The notes under the pieces were generated by a model that was not told the DNA's origin, made no database searches, and saw only the letters and a list, made by a program, of their open reading frames with translations. The position numbers were made by a program, and so were the translations under genes. A stretch of DNA of 64,000 bases, taken from contig CACXOM010000015.1 in assembly GCA_902769255.1 (NCBI GenBank), positions 1-64,000 of the forward strand, in the 5' to 3' direction. This document shows, in pieces, positions 17,771 through 26,648 of this stretch. The number at the start of each line of letters is the position of its first letter. Positions within the stretch are counted from its first letter, which is position 1. The stretch is from Oscillospiraceae bacterium (GTDB lineage Bacteria > Bacillota > Clostridia > Oscillospirales > Acutalibacteraceae).

Positions 17771-19083
17771 TTCGGGTCGGGATTGTTGTTTGCATATTTT
17801 ACCGCATTAGCCATTTGAGTCGAATAGTCATACTTTTCGCCTTGCGCTTTAAGCGGTTTATGATCCTGCGTTTCCTTTACTCTGTTTTCATCTTCAATTT
17901 TGCCCGATTTCCAATAAGAAGACTGATACTGAGGTTGTGATTTTTCAAATCCGCTGTTTATTTGCAACTGATATCCGCTTGAAGATAATTTTGAAGCGGT
18001 TTTATAATCTTCAATATATTTTTTGTCGCCCGATACCTTTGTGCCCGAAGATTTATTGTTTTTATATGTATGATTTTCGAGAGAATATCTTTGATAATAG
18101 TCGCTGAACAAAAAGTCGATATTTGACGGATTGTTACCGTAGGTTTCATCGAGCGCTTCTTGTTTAAAATCGAAGAAATGATAGCCCGCATATTCATAAT
18201 CGTCATTGCCTGATTTTGCGGTGGTTGTTGTGTTTTGAGTTGCTGTAGTAACTTCAACGCCTTCGGCAACTGTGTTTATTGAAGAAATAAAAACTTCAAC
18301 ATCTTTCATTACTCTGCTTGTAAGCGTTTTGTTTGTAACATCAACATTTTCATTGCCGAGATTATCAGAGCAATAAACTTTACCGTCTTTTTCCGTTTTT
18401 TTATCATAGTCATAATATCTGCCGTCTGCCTCGCAGTATTTCCAGAAATTTTGAATACTCAATTTAATATGCGAAACTGTGTTTAAATCAATTTGCGAAA
18501 CATCAAATATTATGTTTTTTATATCGCCCGATTTTACCCAAGTTTTATTGAGCGTTTTAACTTCGCCGTCAAACATAAAAAATTGCAATTCAAATTCCGA
18601 TGACATTTCTTTATCTTGAGAATCGTTAAGTTTTACAATATTTAAAGTCAAATATGCTTTTTTGGAGCCACCTTGCTGATTTGCGGTTACCAAGCCTTTG
18701 TTAAACTGGTCTATATCAAAATCATAATAAAGAGTCAACGCTTTTGAAGACACTTCGTTAATGTTTTTAAAATAAACATCGCCTACTTCGCCTGTTTTTT
18801 TGTATTTTGAGGAATCATAACCGCCTGCGGCGCTGTATTTTACCGTGGTAGGATGACCCGGCCAAACCTTATCATATTCACCGCGATATTTCATCATCAG
18901 CACGCTTTTATTTGCTGATTCGGCGACGGGCTGTTGATAAGTTTTTAATTTTGGCGAATTGTCTTTATAGGCTATTCCTGAAAATTCAAGAGTCGCCTCG
19001 GTATATTCAAACTGATACAAACTGATTATTATGCTTTGAACATTATTTAAATTTTCAAGTGTTTCATCATCAAAATCAACCAA
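17707..19083 (-). pseudogene. Decayed secreted glycoside hydrolase gene, central portion
   Basis: A 458-residue open stretch, the middle of a broken gene. It holds a beta-rich module (about residues 1-270, probably carbohydrate-binding; I cannot name the family), a TTATQNTTTTAK linker, and a second module that ends in KYANNNPDPKITK. There the reading leaves the frame, and the next recognisable sequence is the GH5 tail in another frame. The core of the GH5 barrel, several hundred residues, is not present in any frame, so this is an internal deletion, not just an indel. The 5' end is also out of frame with 19047-19253. Confidence 0.7.
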
Positions 19084-19693
19084 TTGAACTCTTTATCTTT
19101 AAACGGTTGATATGCTTTTGCGTAAACACTTTTTAAACTTGAACTTTTCAAATAACTTGTATAAGATTGTTCATCAACAACTATTGTACCTGTGTTTTTA
19201 AAACGGGTATAAACTCTTATTTGCGTATCTTTAAACAAATTATCTTTTGACAATGATTTTGAAAGAAAAAACGATACATTAAGGGTGTGAGATGTGTTTT
19301 TTAAATATTCGCTTTTTTATTTCATCGGTAATAGGAACTTCAAGATTTACGCCGTAAAGTATCGAAGGCTTTTGAAAGAGTAACCGAACCGTCATCATTA
19401 TAAGTTACCTTTGCACCTGAGGTGGTGTTTTCTTTCTCGTAATTGCCGCCGTTTGCAATCGGCTGACCGAGCAAAGTTGACATTTCGTCGCAAGTGAGCA
19501 ATTTGTTTTGCGAAGATGATGAAAACTTAATCACATAATCATCTGTTGATTTTTTTGTAGTTTCTGCTTGTGTTAATGTTGTGCCGTTCAGATTATCTGT
19601 CGAATCGTTTTCATTTGCGTTTGCTAACAATGCGATTTGCAACATAATAACAATCAAAAGCGCAAAACTTAAAACAATTTTTATGTTTCTCAT
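19047..19693 (-). pseudogene. Decayed secreted glycoside hydrolase gene, 5' portion
   Basis: Starts at ATG 19693 with a good signal peptide (MRNIKIVLSFALLIVIMLQ) after an AAGAGG site. The frame is lost near 19355 (FDTL then YGVNLEVPITDE), lost again at an A6 run near 19290 (IFK then NTSHTLNVSFFLSK), and again near 19088 (KDKE then QLVDFDDETLENL). Splicing the pieces by eye gives a continuous beta-type secreted protein leading into 17707-19083. It begins 20 bases after the GH9 gene, so it was the second gene of that operon. Confidence 0.7.
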
Positions 19694-19713
19694 TATTGTA
19701 TTAAACCTCTTTC

Positions 19714-21741
19714 TTAGTTTTCGCCGTCAAGATTTACAATATAGCCGAATGCGAGTATTGCCGAAGAATTCCAATAAACGCAAACTTCGTTGCAAGCGTA
19801 GTTATCGTGATTATCTTCATAAAAATGTCCGTTGTTATAAGAGCCGCCTACCATAAAGCCGACAGCCGGAGTGTAAAGGCCGTATTTTACACGCAAATAG
19901 GCCGAAGGAGCGTGGCAAATGTCTTTCGGCGTGTCGCTGCCAAACCCTGTTATATAAGATTTATTTACGGCGTTTCTGCCGAGAATGTAACAAACCGCAT
20001 TTCTTATCGCTTTTTCATAATTATGCGTTTGATTTACAAAGTCAACAATCGCCATTGTTTTAAGTTTTACGCAAACAATTTGGTTAGAACCCCAGCCGTA
20101 TTGAGTTGACATTTCTATAACATTGTTATATCTGTCGTTATTGCTGATTTTTAAATTATTGTCGGCAGAAGTTGTTAAGGTTGCAAGCACCGCTTGTTTT
20201 ACCTCGCTGTTTGCGCCATTTGCCATAAGATAAGCAAAAGAGCCTGCCCCGCCGATATTATAAGCGGAAATTTCGGTAAGGGTAAAACCTATTTCGCCGT
20301 TTATTTTTCTGTTATATAAACTAATTACATCTTCATTATAAGTTTGCTCGCCGGTTGTTCTGAACAATTCGCAAGCAGCCCACCAAATGTCGCCCCACGC
20401 TTTTGAATTGTCGCCGTAAGAGCCTGCATTTATTACAGGATATTCTGTTTCATTGGCAAAGCCTATATGCGCTTTCGCATTTTCCTGATTTGCTTTTACA
20501 TAAGTGTAAGCGCTTTTTGCCGCCGCCAAACATTCTGTGGCAAAATCGGGGTCAAGTGTGGCAAAAACTCTTGCACACATTGCAGCCGCACCCGCAAAAC
20601 CTGCGGTTGATTTTAATGTTTCGTGAGAAACATATAAACCGCTGTTGTTAAAATATTTGTCTTGGTCGGGGCGGTCGCCGTAAGAAACAAACTCTTTGGT
20701 AGCAATTCGCCAATAAACACCGCCGCTCCCTTTATTTTGCATTTTAAGAAGCCATTTCATTTCGTGTTTCGCTTCTTCGAGCAAATCGGAGTTGCTGTTT
20801 GGTATTACTTTGCAGTCGGCACTATCTCCGTACATTTCATAGGTCATCAATAAATCGGCAACAACTTGATTTGCAGGGGTGGTATATCTGCCGTAATCGC
20901 CTGCGTCGTGCAAACCGTAGCAAAAATCAGAAGCTTTTGCAGTACCGCTTTGAATATATTTACCGTAAGTTGCGCTGTTTTCATCGGTATCTAATTTGTT
21001 TAAAATATAAACCGGCGTATCACCGCTGTGGCAAACATCGTGTTCAAAATGTTCGCCGACAACGCTTTTATCTAAAGCAACTCCGCAACGGTTATAATAA
21101 AGCGCGGTTATTAAAGCTTGTTGCACATCTTTATAAGGATTATCTTTAATTTCAAATGTATAAGAATAGCCGAAAGGCGCAAAAACTTTATAAGTTCCTG
21201 GTGTCTTTACCGCCGAAAAATCAAATGTAGAAACATTTTTATCGGTAATATCATCATATTTTCTTTTGGTCGAAAGTGCCGAATAAACAACGCTGTTGTC
21301 TGATTCTTTAACAACATAGCAACGAGCGTTTGTTATTTGCGAATTTGCCTTTAAAACGCCCGAATCTTCGGTTAATTTGGCGCACTTTTCGGAATTTGTT
21401 TCGTAACCTATTTGGTTTATTTGAACATCGCTTGTAAACGCATTGTTATAACTTGCGGGAATATTATTTTCTAAATCTTCAAGCCCTGCAAGTTTTTTTC
21501 TTAAACACAAAATGTCAAGCGCGCCGACTGTTGAATCATTATTATAATCTGCCGCATCTAAATCAATGTTGTCTTTATAGCCTACAAAGTATCTTCTTAA
21601 CAACAGCAAGTCTTTTACATCTACAATTCCGTCGGAATTTAAATCTCCTTTCAAATTAGCAGCGCCCAAAACAGCGGTACCGATATTCGGCACTGCGAAA
21701 GAAATAATTACAACTAAAATCATTGATAAAAATCTTTTCAT
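19714..21741 (-). CDS. GH9 cellulase with N-terminal dockerin
   Basis: 675-residue secreted cellulase. Order: signal peptide (1-27); type I dockerin (about 30-90) with two calcium-loop repeats, GDLNSDGIVDVKDLLLLRRYF and AADYNNDSTVGALDILCLRKKL; an Ig-like CelD-N domain with QINQIGYETN; and the GH9 (alpha/alpha)6 barrel with DAGDYGRYTTP (catalytic base Asp pair) and the C-terminal NEVCVYWNSS, where the Glu is the catalytic acid. It hydrolyses beta-1,4-glucans outside the cell and should dock onto a cohesin. An N-terminal dockerin is less usual than a C-terminal one. First gene of a minus operon with the GH5 remnant and GH3. Confidence 0.95.
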   Translation of the reverse strand: MKRFLSMILVVIISFAVPNIGTAVLGAANLKGDLNSDGIVDVKDLLLLRRYFVGYKDNIDLDAADYNNDSTVGALDILCLRKKLAGLEDLENNIPASYNNAFTSDVQINQIGYETNSEKCAKLTEDSGVLKANSQITNARCYVVKESDNSVVYSALSTKRKYDDITDKNVSTFDFSAVKTPGTYKVFAPFGYSYTFEIKDNPYKDVQQALITALYYNRCGVALDKSVVGEHFEHDVCHSGDTPVYILNKLDTDENSATYGKYIQSGTAKASDFCYGLHDAGDYGRYTTPANQVVADLLMTYEMYGDSADCKVIPNSNSDLLEEAKHEMKWLLKMQNKGSGGVYWRIATKEFVSYGDRPDQDKYFNNSGLYVSHETLKSTAGFAGAAAMCARVFATLDPDFATECLAAAKSAYTYVKANQENAKAHIGFANETEYPVINAGSYGDNSKAWGDIWWAACELFRTTGEQTYNEDVISLYNRKINGEIGFTLTEISAYNIGGAGSFAYLMANGANSEVKQAVLATLTTSADNNLKISNNDRYNNVIEMSTQYGWGSNQIVCVKLKTMAIVDFVNQTHNYEKAIRNAVCYILGRNAVNKSYITGFGSDTPKDICHAPSAYLRVKYGLYTPAVGFMVGGSYNNGHFYEDNHDNYACNEVCVYWNSSAILAFGYIVNLDGEN

Positions 21742-21774
21742 TTTAAACCACCCATTAATCTTTTTGTTGTCTTC

Positions 21775-21803
21775 ATAATAGCCTATTGTTTTTATAATTG
21801 CAA
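21775..21803 (-). promoter_or_regulatory. Promoter of the GH9 operon
   Basis: Minus strand: TTGCAA, 17-bp spacer, TATTAT, 34 bases before the GH9 start codon. The GTGCAC/GTGCAT operator candidate lies 18 bp upstream of the -35 box. Confidence 0.7.
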
Positions 21804-21820
21804 TACCTTTGGCAACAATC

Positions 21821-21884
21821 GTGCACGAATTCTAACTCGCTGTGCATTTTTTTGAATGAAATCTATATTTGGATTGATTATAAT
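21821..21884 (+). promoter_or_regulatory. Scaffoldin promoter with paired GTGCAC/GTGCAT operator
   Basis: GTGCAC at 21821-21826, 15 bp, GTGCAT at 21842-21847, then a T run and, exactly 31 bp on, a -10 box TATAAT at 21879-21884. There is no good -35 at the proper distance, as expected for an activator-dependent promoter. The same arrangement, inverted, sits at 26525-26588. The 21-bp period of the two half-sites (two helical turns) is typical of AraC-family dimer sites. Confidence 0.7.
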
Positions 21885-21957
21885 GAAAATGCAAAAACAC
21901 ACTTGATTTTTGCGTGATGAAAAAATAATTTTAATCATAGGAAGGAGAACTGCAGTA

Positions 21958-24120
21958 ATGAAAAAAGTTCTTATATCATCATTCATTCTCATTTTGTCAT
22001 TGATGATTCTTATTTCATCAATAGGCGTTTCGGCTGATTGGGATACAAGCCAAATTGTTGTTCCCGAAACAGCGGCTACATTAAACGGAGGTTGGGGCGC
22101 TGGCGCGAGTAACCCTACTTATTCCTCTAACCAAAAACTGTTTACTTTAAACGCAAAAGCAACAGCCTCAGGCTACACTCAACAGTTTCAATGTTTAATT
22201 TACATTTCAAACTTCTCAACCGTTTTATCGGGCGCTAAAAAAGTTGCGTTTGATTTTTACCCCTCTTTTACCAACCAAAACGGAGCCGACAGTTGCTATA
22301 TGAAATATTCTTTTGACGACAGCACTTGGTCGAGCGATTTTGATAATCCTTTAAAGAGTAATGAGAAATACACATTAATTCTTGATTCTTCAAGCATTGC
22401 TTCGACTGCAAAGTTCATTCATTTGCAATTCCAAAACTACGGCAACCAAGTTTCATCTGATGCTGTTATTATGGGTACCGCACCTTATATTTATGAAGCA
22501 GGCACACCTGATAACACAACAAGCTCTCAAAGTTCGACAGACTCAACAAGCTCGACTCAGGGCTCAACAAACCCTACTCAATCAGGAGAAGGATTTGACC
22601 CCTCAACAATTACTTTCCCCGAAACTGTCGTTTCAATGACAAAAGGCTGGGAGGCAGATTGCTCTCTTATTGTTGCGGTAAACAAAAAATATGCAACATT
22701 TACATCGAATACTACCTCTTCGGGATACAGACAGCAATTCCAAGGTTACATTAATTACACAAATTTCAGCAATTTATTTAATTCAACATCTCAAATTGCT
22801 ATTGATTTTTATCCGACATTTGGCAACAAAGAAAATTGGGATAAAAACTGCTACCTTAAGTATTCGTTTGACCAGCAAACCTATTCGGGCGAATATTCAA
22901 ACGCATTAAAATCAGGCGAAAAATATACATTAGTAATTGATTCAAGCGACATTCCGACAAGCGCAAAAGCAATTCATATGGTTTTCCAAAACTACGGAAG
23001 CGCTTTATCTGACGACGCTCAGATTATTGTTTCGGCTCCTTATGCTTACGGCGAAGTTGTAACATCTCCTTCAACCGAACCTTCAACTCAAAGCCAAAGC
23101 AACCCTACAAATACTACAATCGAGCCTCCGACACTCAACACCTCAAAAGCATATTTCAAAATTAATAATGTTAAAGTTAGCGGTGGCGACTTGACAGAAG
23201 TTCCGATTACAATCGGCAACAACCCCGGAATTTTTATCGCAAAACTCAATATCGCTTATGACAACACTTTATTAACTTTTAAAGAAATAAAAGCAGGCGA
23301 TGTTTTCGGCAGTGATGAAATTTATTACGGCACAACAATTCCCGGCAAAATTAACATTGCTTTTGAATCAAGCGATTTAATGAACAACAACTCCAAAAAC
23401 GGTACTGTTGCAAAATTGGTATTCCAAATTAATAAAAATGCCGACACAACAACTACCCTGTTAAACTTTACCGATTACAGCGAAAATGATTACATTAATT
23501 GCACCGCCGAAACCGTACCTTTCACATTTGGCAACGGAATTGTAAGCATTACAAAAAAAGTGCCGACTTTGGCAGCTCCAAGTGGGGTAAAAGTTACTTT
23601 AAACAATAACAAAAAAGCCACTATTACTTGGAAAGCTTCCGCCGATGCAAAAGGTTACGAAGTTTTCAGAAAAGTAAATTCGGGTGCTTGGAAGTCATAT
23701 AAAACAGTATTAGGCGGCAGTGTTAAATTTGTCGATGGCTCGCTCAAAGCAGGTAAAAAATATACCTATAAAGTAAGAGCGTTCTCATCTACATTAGTAA
23801 GCGCTTTTTCAAGCAATTCAAAGACAGTCGTAACATATAAACTTGCGCAGGTTAAATCATTAAAAGCAAAAGTTAAAGGCAAAAAAGTTACTTTAAGTTG
23901 GAAAAAGGTTACGAGTGCTCAAAAATATGAGATTTTTGTTTCAACCAAAAAATCTTCGGGCTTTAAAAAAGTTAAAACCTTAAAATCAAAAAAAGCGACT
24001 TTAAAATTAAAAGCCAAGAAAAAATATTATATTAAAGTAAGGGCTTTAAGAACAGTAGGCACCGCAAAACAAAAAGTTTATTCAAAATACTCTGCAGTAA
24101 AAACAGCAAAAGCAAAATAA
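21958..24120 (+). CDS. Scaffoldin-like protein with one cohesin domain
   Basis: 720-residue secreted protein. Order: signal peptide (1-26); two similar beta modules (about 27-184 and 216-370) sharing SGY.QQFQ and FDFYP/IDFYP, probably carbohydrate-binding; Ser/Thr linkers after each; a cohesin domain (about 400-540) with VPITIGNNPGIFIAKLNIAY, LTFKEIKAGDVF and the late GNGIVSI strand; then two lysine-rich FN3-type domains. There is no sortase motif, dockerin or C-terminal membrane anchor. It should bind one dockerin enzyme and carry it to polysaccharide. ATG 21958 follows GGAAGGAG; an in-frame start at 21910 lacks one. Divergent from the dockerin-GH9 gene. Confidence 0.88.
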   Translation: MKKVLISSFILILSLMILISSIGVSADWDTSQIVVPETAATLNGGWGAGASNPTYSSNQKLFTLNAKATASGYTQQFQCLIYISNFSTVLSGAKKVAFDFYPSFTNQNGADSCYMKYSFDDSTWSSDFDNPLKSNEKYTLILDSSSIASTAKFIHLQFQNYGNQVSSDAVIMGTAPYIYEAGTPDNTTSSQSSTDSTSSTQGSTNPTQSGEGFDPSTITFPETVVSMTKGWEADCSLIVAVNKKYATFTSNTTSSGYRQQFQGYINYTNFSNLFNSTSQIAIDFYPTFGNKENWDKNCYLKYSFDQQTYSGEYSNALKSGEKYTLVIDSSDIPTSAKAIHMVFQNYGSALSDDAQIIVSAPYAYGEVVTSPSTEPSTQSQSNPTNTTIEPPTLNTSKAYFKINNVKVSGGDLTEVPITIGNNPGIFIAKLNIAYDNTLLTFKEIKAGDVFGSDEIYYGTTIPGKINIAFESSDLMNNNSKNGTVAKLVFQINKNADTTTTLLNFTDYSENDYINCTAETVPFTFGNGIVSITKKVPTLAAPSGVKVTLNNNKKATITWKASADAKGYEVFRKVNSGAWKSYKTVLGGSVKFVDGSLKAGKKYTYKVRAFSSTLVSAFSSNSKTVVTYKLAQVKSLKAKVKGKKVTLSWKKVTSAQKYEIFVSTKKSSGFKKVKTLKSKKATLKLKAKKKYYIKVRALRTVGTAKQKVYSKYSAVKTAKAK

Positions 24121-24201
24121 GTTAATAAACTTAAAAAACCGCTCGTTAAACAAGTGGTTTTGTTTTGCGCAAAAATGCGTGTTTTACTTATTTTATTCAA
24201 G

Positions 24202-24236
24202 TTTAAAGACGGTCATTTTAAATGACCGTCTTTAAA
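24202..24236. terminator. Long perfect inverted repeat after the scaffoldin gene
   Basis: Sixteen-base perfect stem TTTAAAGACGGTCATT / AATGACCGTCTTTAAA with a three-base loop. It lies between the scaffoldin stop and the end of the minus-strand small gene, so a bidirectional terminator is the simplest reading, though the T tract is short. Confidence 0.6.
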
Positions 24237-24266
24237 TAGGAGTTTATGAAAATTTCAACTAATAAA

Positions 24267-24404
24267 CTAAAATTTATCATCTTCATAAGGGTCGTTTGCG
24301 CCCTCGTTTGAAAATGTTGTTTGAGTAGGCTCTTCAGAACTTTCTGCTACCACATCATTTACAGAGAGTTTTTCAAATTCTATTTTAATTTCTTCAAATT
24401 TCAT
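24267..24404 (-). CDS. 45-residue acidic peptide
   Basis: Short open frame M-KFEEIKIEFEKLSVNDVV to a very acidic tail ending PYEDDKF, with no cysteine, signal or membrane segment. It is supported by a strong AAAGGAGG site at 24415-24422 spaced nine bases from ATG 24404, which overlaps the stop of the surface-protein gene just upstream, so translation is probably coupled. Function unknown; the arrangement (small leader-like acidic peptide behind a secreted protein) could be a peptide precursor, but no maturation gene is nearby. Confidence 0.6.
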   Translation of the reverse strand: MKFEEIKIEFEKLSVNDVVAESSEEPTQTTFSNEGANDPYEDDKF

Positions 24405-24420
24405 TTAACTTTGCCTCCTT

Positions 24421-25521
24421 TTAAGCGTTAGCCCATTCGGTAACCATTGCTTTTTGAGCATCGTTTAAGTATGAAAATGAATAAGATTCAATATCGTTTA
24501 TCCACGCATTTGCAAGTGTTTTTAATGAACGAGCGTTATCGCTTTGTTCAGCATAATAAGTTGCTACTAATTCATCGCCGTCAAATACTTTTACATAGCC
24601 TCTGCCGATAAAATCACGAGTAATATTTTTATTAAGGTTTACTATAATCGAACCTGCAATTTGATTATCTTCATAATAACCTGTTGTCGGAACATCAGTA
24701 TAATTGCCGTTATCAACATCAAAAGTTAAAGCGTTTGCGCCTAACAAATTAACCGGTGCAATAAGCGTTCCCATTTGAACGGTGTAACCCGCATCAGTTG
24801 TTTGCGAAATAGCAGAAGCATTAACCTCGGTAATAAAACGAATACCGTTTCTTGCGCCAATTCTAAGCGATGCGCCTTCAAGCATTTCGGCGCTGTCAAC
24901 TGCAACTGTTGTAAGTTCTAAATCGTCTGTTACAACAACGCTGTCGCCTGCTTTATAACGATTTACACCGTCGAAATAGCCGATAAAGCCGTTTGCATTG
25001 CTTGCAGGCAATTCAAATGAATCGCCCTCGTCAGCGGTATCAACTTCAACACCGTCAATGCTTATCGAATATGAAGGAGTTGCAGCCGCAGGGCCTACAT
25101 AAGTTGCAGTCTCACCGTCAGGTACTGCGTCGAGCGATTCAAAAATAAACGCTTTAAAGAACATTTGACCGCCCGAAGTAACTGTGAATTTAACATCAAC
25201 ATCGGTATCGCCTGTAACTACTAAATAGCCTATATCGTTTCTGCTTAAAGCAGCGCCTGTGTCGCCACTCTTATCTTGTTTGTAATTTGTGCTGATAATT
25301 TGAGCGTCTGCCCCTTCGGTTGCAACCGAAACTTGCGCTGCCGCACGGCTTTGATGTGAACGGGCATAAGTATAAAAACTATAAATACCCTCTTCTAAAC
25401 TAAATGTAAACTGAACAAAATCGCCTGCTGCATAACCGCTCGGTCTGCCCGCCGTAATACAATGACCTGCTGAGGCATCGTAAAATGTACCGACATTTTT
25501 TGACCAAGTTGCGTCAGAAAC
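24421..25521 (-). pseudogene. Surface protein, C-terminal portion after an in-frame stop
   Basis: Directly in frame with 25522-26493 and separated from it by a single TGA (25522-25524); reading through gives one protein of about 690 residues. This part begins VSDATWSKNVGTFYDASAG, a beta-sandwich module that looks carbohydrate-binding (about 120 residues), then a spacer, then a module starting LRIGARNGIRFITEVNA that I know only as a recurring domain in clostridial surface proteins. An internal ATG 25164 exists without a convincing ribosome site. It ends TEWANA with no anchor. Confidence 0.75.
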
Positions 25522-26493
25522 TCACGGAATGTTTGCCTTTGCGGCGGTTTCGTTGTTGTAGGTAACATCTCCGCTCGGAACAGTTATTGAATTATAAACG
25601 GTATAAGGGTCGCCGTCGTCTGCAATTTGGTTTGTTGCTGCGACATATTTATAAGTTTTTGCTTTTAAATAAACAAAATCATCTTGTTTTGTTTCATGAC
25701 ATCTTGAACACTCATATTCTGTATAACCGGGTTGAGAAGCAGTAGCCTCAACAACTGTACCTGTTGCTACCCAATTATGACCCAACGCGGGGTTAAGTTC
25801 ATCATAAACTTTAACTGTTTCGTTGCAATCAGGGCAGGTGTATTCGTCGTAAGCTCCCTCGTCGCAAGTAGCGGCAACTGTTTTAACGAAAACTTTGTTT
25901 TCATGTTGACAGTTTTCCTGATAAACAAATTGAATTTTTTGAATGTAACCTACTGCGCCGTCGCATGGATTTTTACCGAACGATAAGTAAGTTGCTTCGG
26001 GGAATTGTGAAAAATCAACAGCTGTTAAATCAAAAACAAATTCAAAAGTTTCGCCAGTTGCGATTGTAAAGTCTGCATCTGTTTCAATTGCGCCTAAATC
26101 ATAAGCCTTTGCGTCTGAAATTATAGGATAACTCCAGTTTTCATATCTTGCAAGACCTGTAGACTGTCTGTTTACGCTGATACCTCGTGTACCTTCATCG
26201 CTTGCAGTAACTTTAAACTTAATACCAATTAAGTTGTCCGCTTTCCAATCAGCAGGAAGTTTAATTTTAATCGCTTCATAATTTGCGTTACAGGTAAATC
26301 TAACTGCTTTTTCTTCGTTAAAGTCAACAACTTCAAACGAAGCGTTATTGGAATATGCTATTGTGGTTGCTGGTTTTTGGTCATAGTCAATAACTGTTTC
26401 TGTATACTCACCAAGGGCATTTGCAATGTAAGCAATATTAAAATAGGAAAAAGCCATTAACAATGAAATGAGAATTGCTATAGTTTTCTTCAT
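25522..26493 (-). CDS. Secreted surface protein, N-terminal portion ending at TGA
   Basis: 323 residues: signal peptide (1-26), a beta-rich module (about 30-190), then a Cys-rich stretch with CQHENK, TCPDC and ECSRC, the treble-clef-like CxxC repeats seen in many Ruminococcus and Clostridia surface proteins, with the spacer LNPALGHNWV. It stops at TGA between CCG and GTT inside an otherwise continuous reading frame. ATG 26493 follows AAAGGAGG. Divergent from the PocR/AraC regulator and preceded by the GTGCAC/GTGCAT operator. Substrate unknown; probably polysaccharide attachment. Confidence 0.8.
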   Translation of the reverse strand: MKKTIAILISLLMAFSYFNIAYIANALGEYTETVIDYDQKPATTIAYSNNASFEVVDFNEEKAVRFTCNANYEAIKIKLPADWKADNLIGIKFKVTASDEGTRGISVNRQSTGLARYENWSYPIISDAKAYDLGAIETDADFTIATGETFEFVFDLTAVDFSQFPEATYLSFGKNPCDGAVGYIQKIQFVYQENCQHENKVFVKTVAATCDEGAYDEYTCPDCNETVKVYDELNPALGHNWVATGTVVEATASQPGYTEYECSRCHETKQDDFVYLKAKTYKYVAATNQIADDGDPYTVYNSITVPSGDVTYNNETAAKANIP

Positions 26494-26524
26494 TACGAAA
26501 ACCTCCTTTAATATTGGTATGTTA

Positions 26525-26588
26525 ATTCTAACTTATATCAACAATAAAAACATTAAAAAATATGCACGGTGCATTTAAATATGTGCAC
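26525..26588 (-). promoter_or_regulatory. Surface-protein promoter with paired GTGCAC/GTGCAT operator
   Basis: On the minus strand: GTGCAC (26588-26583), 15 bp, GTGCAT (26567-26562), a T-rich run, and exactly 31 bp further the -10 box TAGAAT (26530-26525). This equals the scaffoldin promoter in motif, spacing and T-rich context. An extra GTGCAT on the plus strand (26569-26574) makes a tight palindrome with the second half-site. The regulator gene's own -35 lies 8 bp to the right, so the site could also give autoregulation. Confidence 0.7.
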
Positions 26589-26595
26589 AGCATTA

Positions 26596-26624
26596 TTGAC
26601 AAGTGCTATTTTATTTGTTAGAAT
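26596..26624 (+). promoter_or_regulatory. Promoter of the PocR/AraC regulator gene
   Basis: TTGACA, 17-bp spacer, TAGAAT; start codon 25 bases downstream after a GGAGGTG site. Confidence 0.85.
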
Positions 26625-26648
26625 AATGATATATTGGAGGTGTTTATA

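Noticed and set aside
25519-25527. TGA as tryptophan or selenocysteine codon
   Set aside because: TGG serves Trp throughout, TGA ends many other genes here, and no hairpin of SECIS type is evident just after this codon; a nonsense mutation is simpler.
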